Assembly: GCA_003661465.1 (NCBI GenBank)
Contig: QMWE01000031.1
Span: 1 to 8,938, forward strand
Direction of reading: 5' to 3'
DNA from: Hadesarchaea archaeon
GTDB lineage: Archaea; Hadarchaeota; Hadarchaeia; Hadarchaeales; Hadarchaeaceae
DNA length: 8,938 nt
The first letter of the stretch is position 1; the number at the start of each line of letters is the position of its first letter. A model generated the notes under the pieces. The model did no database searches. It was not told the origin of the DNA and saw only the letters and a list, made by a program, of their open reading frames with translations. Below, in pieces: positions 5,520 to 8,938 of this stretch. The position numbers and the translations under genes are program-made.

Positions 5520-5864
5520 ATGACGAAAAAGATTAACAACTTGATTGTCGAAATTTCGAATATTTTAGGCATAAGTGCTACTGGCAGGCTGATTTTGAGC
5601 TCTTTGGTAGAAACCAAGAAGAGACTCTCTGTACCTGAGATTACCGCAGAAATCAAGAGATCAGAACGGTCTGTAAGGGCGCAATTAAAAATCCTCACAA
5701 AGTTAGAGCTTGTTAAAAAGGAGATAATGATCACGAAAGAGGGCAGGCTTGCTTATCAATATTTTGTGCCTCGGATAGATGGGCTGGCCAAGTCGGTGAA
5801 GAAAGAAATGATTAGACGATTGCGTAGGTTGGAAATGTACATGAAGGGGATTGGAGGAAGATGA
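5520..5864 (+). CDS. Winged helix-turn-helix transcriptional regulator
   Basis: A 114-residue protein with a compact winged-helix DNA-binding domain. Helices and turn fall at about 15-60 (LSVPEITAEIKRSERSVRAQ holds the turn and recognition helix), and the beta wing is about 64-80 (LVKKEIMITKEGRLAYQY). The ending is a strongly basic helix (92-114), possibly for dimerisation or DNA contact. It resembles ArsR/PadR-like archaeal regulators in layout, but I cannot assign a named family; no ligand or metal-binding cysteines are present. It is first in a four-gene operon, transcribed away from the GH5 gene, with a palindrome between them: the usual setting for an autoregulator that controls both sides. 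The stop overlaps the next ATG as ATGA. Confidence 0.82.
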   Translation: MTKKINNLIVEISNILGISATGRLILSSLVETKKRLSVPEITAEIKRSERSVRAQLKILTKLELVKKEIMITKEGRLAYQYFVPRIDGLAKSVKKEMIRRLRRLEMYMKGIGGR

Positions 5865-6139
5865 ACCCGTCTATCATAATTGGTCTACTCCTATCGGCAT
5901 TTTGTTTTGCTTCCGTTGGCGGAACAGACGGTGCGAGAGCCTGCGGATTATCGGAGCTTGCGACGATTTTTATTCTTTGTTTGACAAACGCCACAATCAT
6001 TTTGATATGGTTCGGATTTGTTGAGACCATAGATAGCCGCTTATCGAATTTCCTCAAACACAAAAGAAATAACTACCTATCAAATTGCCTTGATGATGTA
6101 CAATTTAGTAAGGAACCGCAAGAGGTAAGAATCCACTAA
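5861..6139 (+). CDS. Small membrane protein with two helices, unknown function
   Basis: A 92-residue protein. The first hydrophobic segment (about 4-20) is followed by a short loop with GGTDGARACG, a second segment (about 32-54), and then a polar, basic C-terminal half of about 38 residues. I recognise no family. The start is well supported: GGAGG (5853-5857) lies three bases before ATG 5861, and the ATGA overlap with the regulator implies translational coupling. Its stop is seven bases from the UbiA start. Being locked between a regulator and membrane glycan/lipid enzymes suggests a membrane accessory role, for instance an adaptor or a sensor partner of the regulator, but nothing in the sequence proves it. 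Confidence 0.65.
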   Translation: MNPSIIIGLLLSAFCFASVGGTDGARACGLSELATIFILCLTNATIILIWFGFVETIDSRLSNFLKHKRNNYLSNCLDDVQFSKEPQEVRIH

Positions 6140-6145
6140 TGGGGG

Positions 6146-7003
6146 ATGATGAGATTAAGCGGTTTATTTCAACAAATGAGTTGGTATTACCAAAATTTTA
6201 GAGTTAGAAATTGGAGAGCTTATTTCGGCATGAGTATTTTGGGATTTGTTTCAGGATTGGGAGGATTGACACAATTTGATCACAGAGTTTTTCTGTTGTT
6301 TATAACCACATCCTCGTTGTATCTCGCATTTTCGTTTTCCATTAACAACTGTTTTGACGTTAGAAATGATATAAAGAAGCACAATAATAAAAACCCCATT
6401 GCTTCTGGCTTAGTTGGGTTTAAGGAAGGTGTCTTTGTTTCTGTTCTAATCGCTTCGATTGGCATGCTTGTAACATATCTGTGGCTGAATTTTCTATCTT
6501 TTTGTATCTATACGATATTGTTGCTGCTGAGTTTAGGTTACTCCGCACCACCGTTAAGATTGAAAAGTGTTCCTGTGGCTGATCTAATATCACACGGATT
6601 ATTCTTTGGCTCGTTGCTCTTCCTTTATGGCGCATCGGTAGCAGGAAATTTAAATCCGTACGTAATCGCACTCGCTCTTTCTTTGTTCATTCACTCTGCT
6701 GCTCTCAATTTAAGAAATCACCTTGAGGATTTCGATGAAGACATGCTATCCAGAACTAAAACCACCGCTTGCTGGCTCGGGAAACCAAGATCAGCAAAAA
6801 TTCTAAATAAATTGCTCGTCATCCACTGGGTCGTGTTAGGTATAATCACAATATGTGTTAACCCATTGTTTGGTATCTTGGTAAATAGTGTTATGCCACT
6901 GGTCTTCCTTGCCTTGAAGAAGTATATGCCCCCGGTTAGGGCAATCGATGTTTGCATTTCGTTAATTTACACGTCAACAATTGCGTATTTGGTGGTATTA
7001 TGA
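6146..7003 (+). CDS. UbiA-family prenyltransferase
   Basis: A 285-residue polytopic membrane protein of the UbiA superfamily, which transfers a polyprenyl chain from its diphosphate to an acceptor. About eight or nine hydrophobic segments are visible. Family motifs: first Asp-rich site N67-N68-C-F-D71-V-R-N-D75 with NPIASG after it (83-88), the YSAPPLRLK loop (132-140), and the second Asp-rich site N191-H192-L-E-D195-F-D-E-D199. In each Asp-rich site the usual first Asp is replaced (N68, H192), while the other two remain. The acceptor is unknown; candidates are a lipid precursor, quinone ring or sugar phosphate. ATG 6149, three bases further on, is an equally possible start. The stop overlaps the GT4 start as ATGA, so the two enzymes are likely made together. 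Confidence 0.85.
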   Translation: MMRLSGLFQQMSWYYQNFRVRNWRAYFGMSILGFVSGLGGLTQFDHRVFLLFITTSSLYLAFSFSINNCFDVRNDIKKHNNKNPIASGLVGFKEGVFVSVLIASIGMLVTYLWLNFLSFCIYTILLLLSLGYSAPPLRLKSVPVADLISHGLFFGSLLFLYGASVAGNLNPYVIALALSLFIHSAALNLRNHLEDFDEDMLSRTKTTACWLGKPRSAKILNKLLVIHWVVLGIITICVNPLFGILVNSVMPLVFLALKKYMPPVRAIDVCISLIYTSTIAYLVVL

Positions 7004-8121
7004 AGATTGCATTATGTAGCGATTGGTATCCTAGAATAGGCGGCGTGACTTCTCATATGGTGTGCCTCGCAAAAGAGTTGCAGAAACTGGGACACGAAGT
7101 CACGATAATAACAAAAAACAGTTATGGGGGAGCGACGTATGAAATTCCGCTAAATGTAAAGGAAGTGAATGTTTCATTTCTTCCAGACAACGTTTTAATT
7201 CCGCCAAATTTGATGAAACTCAGAAGAATTTTAAAAGAGGAAAAATTTGATGTTGTTCACGGGCATCACGCGTTCGTGCCGACTTCTCTTCTCTCGATAT
7301 CATTGGCGAAAAGGCTGAATGTACCCACAGTTTTGACAAATCACACAATATCATTTGGGTATAGTAGTTGCGTTTGGACACCTATTAGCTATAGTTTTCT
7401 CTTTCCCTATAGGCGATACATGAGCAAGGCAGACAAAATAATAGCTGTCAGCAATGCGGCAGCAGATTTTATCAAACGTTTTGTTGACGAAAGAAAAGTT
7501 TTGGTAGTACCAAATCCAGTAGATGATACATTTTTTAGAGATGGTTTTTGTAAAAAAACTTTAAATGAAAAAGAGGATCCAACAATACTCTACGTCGGCA
7601 GGCTTTCTCATAGAAAGGGATTGCATGTACTCATGCTTGCCATGAAGCATGTTGTCGAAAAAGTTCCAGATGCCCGATTGCTCATTGTTGGGAAAGGATG
7701 CACAGGAAGGTTCGTTGAACTACTAGCTAGAGCATTAGGTTTAGAAAAAAATGTCAAACTGTTGGATTTGACCTACCCACAACAACTCCTGTGGCTGTAT
7801 AAAATGTCAGACGTGTTTGTTCTTCCTTCAATATATGGGGAGTCTTTCGGCATCGTTTTATTGGAGGCCATGGCTTCCGGAGTCCCTGTTGTGGCAACAG
7901 ATGTTGGTGGGGTAAGCGAGGTTATTACTGATAATCACACGGGTCTTTTGGTCAAGCGGGGTAACAGTAAGGAGTTGGCCAACGCCATATTGAAGGTTTT
8001 GAACAGCCCAAATCTGTCCCAAAAATTGGTTAGAAAAGCAAGGAAAGAGGTTATGAGATACAGATCGCACATCATTGCTAAAAAAATTGAAAGTATTTAT
8101 GAAGAATTAATGCTCAGCTGA
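7000..8121 (+). CDS. GT4-family glycosyltransferase (GT-B fold)
   Basis: A 373-residue retaining glycosyltransferase of family GT4. The N-terminal acceptor domain begins MKIALCSDWYPRIGGVTSHM, with the GGVTSH loop resembling the PIG-A/PimA type that glycosylates inositol lipids; VVHGHH follows at 85-90. The donor domain begins near 190 with LYVGRLSHRKG (R201 and K206 contact the nucleotide phosphates) and contains the E-X7-E motif E281-S-F-G-I-V-L-L-E289 and the GGVSEVI segment. The frame is open from an ATG at 6952, but I chose ATG 7000: it fits the family start, has GGTGG (6991-6995) upstream and overlaps the UbiA stop as ATGA. It is the last gene of the operon and probably cytoplasmic, acting on a membrane acceptor. 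Donor sugar unknown. Confidence 0.9.
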   Translation: MKIALCSDWYPRIGGVTSHMVCLAKELQKLGHEVTIITKNSYGGATYEIPLNVKEVNVSFLPDNVLIPPNLMKLRRILKEEKFDVVHGHHAFVPTSLLSISLAKRLNVPTVLTNHTISFGYSSCVWTPISYSFLFPYRRYMSKADKIIAVSNAAADFIKRFVDERKVLVVPNPVDDTFFRDGFCKKTLNEKEDPTILYVGRLSHRKGLHVLMLAMKHVVEKVPDARLLIVGKGCTGRFVELLARALGLEKNVKLLDLTYPQQLLWLYKMSDVFVLPSIYGESFGIVLLEAMASGVPVVATDVGGVSEVITDNHTGLLVKRGNSKELANAILKVLNSPNLSQKLVRKARKEVMRYRSHIIAKKIESIYEELMLS

Positions 8122-8151
8122 CAGTGGTTATTCATTATAATTCTAACATCT

Positions 8152-8173
8152 GAGTTCAAACGTGAGTTCGATT
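8152..8173 (+). repeat. Two tandem T-loop-like motifs
   Basis: GAGTTCAAA (8152-8160) equals bases 4256-4264 of the tRNA T arm, and GAGTTCGATT follows at 8164-8173. Both fit the T-loop pattern TTCRANY, but the flanking bases do not form T stems. They lie close to where AT-rich sequence gives way to the ABC permease region. They could be a degenerate tRNA remnant or chance. Confidence 0.25.
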
Positions 8174-8184
8174 GAGTAGTCTCG

Positions 8185-8194
8185 TTCTTTCTTT
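8185..8194 (+). terminator. Possible T-rich terminator after the GT4 gene
   Basis: TTCTTTCTTT lies about 65 bases after the GT4 stop in the gap between two converging genes. T-rich tracts of this kind end transcription in archaea without needing a hairpin. The evidence is composition and position only. Confidence 0.3.
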
Positions 8195-8205
8195 AAGTAA
8201 ATCAG

Positions 8206-8233
8206 CACGCGCGTGGTGTGGAAAAAGATCCAC
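8206..8233. terminator. Palindrome and hairpin between converging genes
   Basis: CACGCGCGTG (8206-8215) is a perfect palindrome, followed by GTGGA (8218-8222) pairing with TCCAC (8229-8233) around a six-base A-rich loop. On the minus strand the loop gives a T-run, starting just after the permease stop at 8241. A terminator for the permease transcript is the likeliest reading. Confidence 0.35.
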
Positions 8234-8240
8234 CGAGCAG

Positions 8241-8938
8241 CTATTCGTATCTCAGAGCATCCACCGGTTGAAGTTTGGCAGCTTTTCTGGCGGGGAAGTA
8301 CCCGGCCAGCACACCTACGGTGAACCCCGCCAAACAGCCTAAAATGAGTATTTCAGGGCGTATCACGAGCTGTAGAGTGAATCCTTCAGCACCAGTGGCC
8401 ACAAACGCACCGGTGGCCGCGGTCAGACCATACGCGAAAAGCACGCCGAGGATGTCGCCGATTATCCCACCGATCAATCCGGTGATCCCCGATTCCAGCA
8501 CTACCATCAAGAGAATCGTTCGATCTGTGGCTCCTACAGCTTTCATTATCCCGATTTCCCTAGTCCTTTCCATGACGGAGGCGTACATTATATTAGTTAT
8601 CCCTATTCCTCCGGTAATCAGGGAGATTGCCGCGATCGATCCCAAAAACCCGGTCACCGTTCCCATTATCGATCCCACAGTTTCCTGATAGAACTCCGGG
8701 CTCAGTACCGTGAACGTCCTAGTGTTTTCATCTTCGTCCCTGGATTTGAACAAGATCTTGTGGATCTCCTCTGATACCTCGCCCGTGTCGTATCCTGGAG
8801 AAACTTTCAGATAGATCCTTGAAAATTCGTCCTCGGCGAACTCGCTAGCGAACATCTGCCTTGCCGTGTCGATCGGGATGTAAATGGACTGATCGATGGT
8901 GTTCAGGATGCCTCCCACTTTATTTAAAATCCCAACGA
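8241..8938 (-). CDS. ABC transporter permease, MacB/FtsX type (N-terminal part outside window)
   Basis: The C-terminal 232 or so residues of a membrane protein; the frame stays open to the end of the window, so the start lies beyond 8938. A GTG at 8918 is internal, because the codons before it read VGILNK and continue the family pattern. The visible part has the end of the extracellular MacB core domain (with IYIPIDTARQMF), then an FtsX domain with about three or four membrane helices. Its hallmark MERTREIGIMKAVGATDRTI and the closing PARKAAKLQPVDALRYE are unmistakable. Such permeases pair with an ATPase to export peptides, lipoproteins or drugs, or to drive mechanical work at the envelope. 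Its higher GC and codon choice resemble the left side of the window, so it looks like core sequence beyond the AT-rich cassette. Confidence 0.92.
   Translation of the reverse strand, partial: VGILNKVGGILNTIDQSIYIPIDTARQMFASEFAEDEFSRIYLKVSPGYDTGEVSEEIHKILFKSRDEDENTRTFTVLSPEFYQETVGSIMGTVTGFLGSIAAISLITGGIGITNIMYASVMERTREIGIMKAVGATDRTILLMVVLESGITGLIGGIIGDILGVLFAYGLTAATGAFVATGAEGFTLQLVIRPEILILGCLAGFTVGVLAGYFPARKAAKLQPVDALRYE

Noticed and set aside
6952..6999. Longer start for the GT4 protein from ATG 6952
   Set aside because: It would overlap UbiA by 52 bases and add 16 residues unlike the family start; ATG 7000 has a GGTGG site and ATGA coupling.
8275..8688. Plus-strand frame of 137 codons rich in Pro, Ile and Val
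   Set aside because: It mirrors the FtsX membrane domain coded on the other strand; its monotonous composition is typical of an antisense shadow.
1..8938. CRISPR arrays, insertion sequences, integrase or rRNA genes
   Set aside because: No regularly spaced repeats, transposase or recombinase motifs, or rRNA-like segments were seen on either strand.

Overview
The window is archaeal. The first third carries archaeal/eukaryal-type information genes in the familiar order L18e, L13, S9, RNA polymerase subunit N, followed by a form III RuBisCO. Promoters have TATA boxes, several genes are joined by ATGA overlaps, and there is a CCA-encoding tRNA gene that appears to contain an intron. The exact lineage cannot be fixed from the sequence. 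A RuBisCO-bearing euryarchaeal-type group such as the Hadesarchaea or MSBL1 would fit, but that is only a guess.

Layout. Bases 1-251 are AT-rich, with an inverted repeat and a good TATA box, and no convincing gene. A short hydrophobic ORF (252-389) sits between that promoter and L18e. Then come rpl18e, rpl13, rps9 (tightly coupled) and, after a 62-base gap, rpoN. RuBisCO (1896-3185) follows, in a place where many archaea have more information genes. One base after its stop begins a P-loop kinase-like protein of the HPr kinase/PEP carboxykinase fold (3187-4143). A tRNA gene, best read as Pro(GGG) with a 17-base intron, lies at 4187-4281.

From the 3' end of the tRNA to about 8160 the sequence becomes visibly more AT-rich and the gene content changes. 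A membrane-anchored GH5-like glycoside hydrolase on the minus strand has its last codons antisense to the tRNA. Divergent from it is a four-gene operon: winged-helix regulator, small two-helix membrane protein, UbiA-family prenyltransferase and GT4 glycosyltransferase. Composition, gene types and position at a tRNA 3' end suggest a transferred cassette. The last 700 bases return to higher GC and hold the C-terminal part of a MacB/FtsX-type ABC permease on the minus strand, cut off by the window end.

Functional picture. The left part is translation/transcription machinery joined to carbon metabolism: form III RuBisCO turns ribulose-1,5-bisphosphate and CO2 into 3-phosphoglycerate, usually at the end of the archaeal AMP/nucleoside pathway. 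The adjoining kinase-like protein is a candidate partner or regulator. The right part looks like a small regulated module for making and trimming a membrane-linked sugar: UbiA and GT4 to build, GH5 at the membrane to cut, winged-helix protein to control. That module function is inference.
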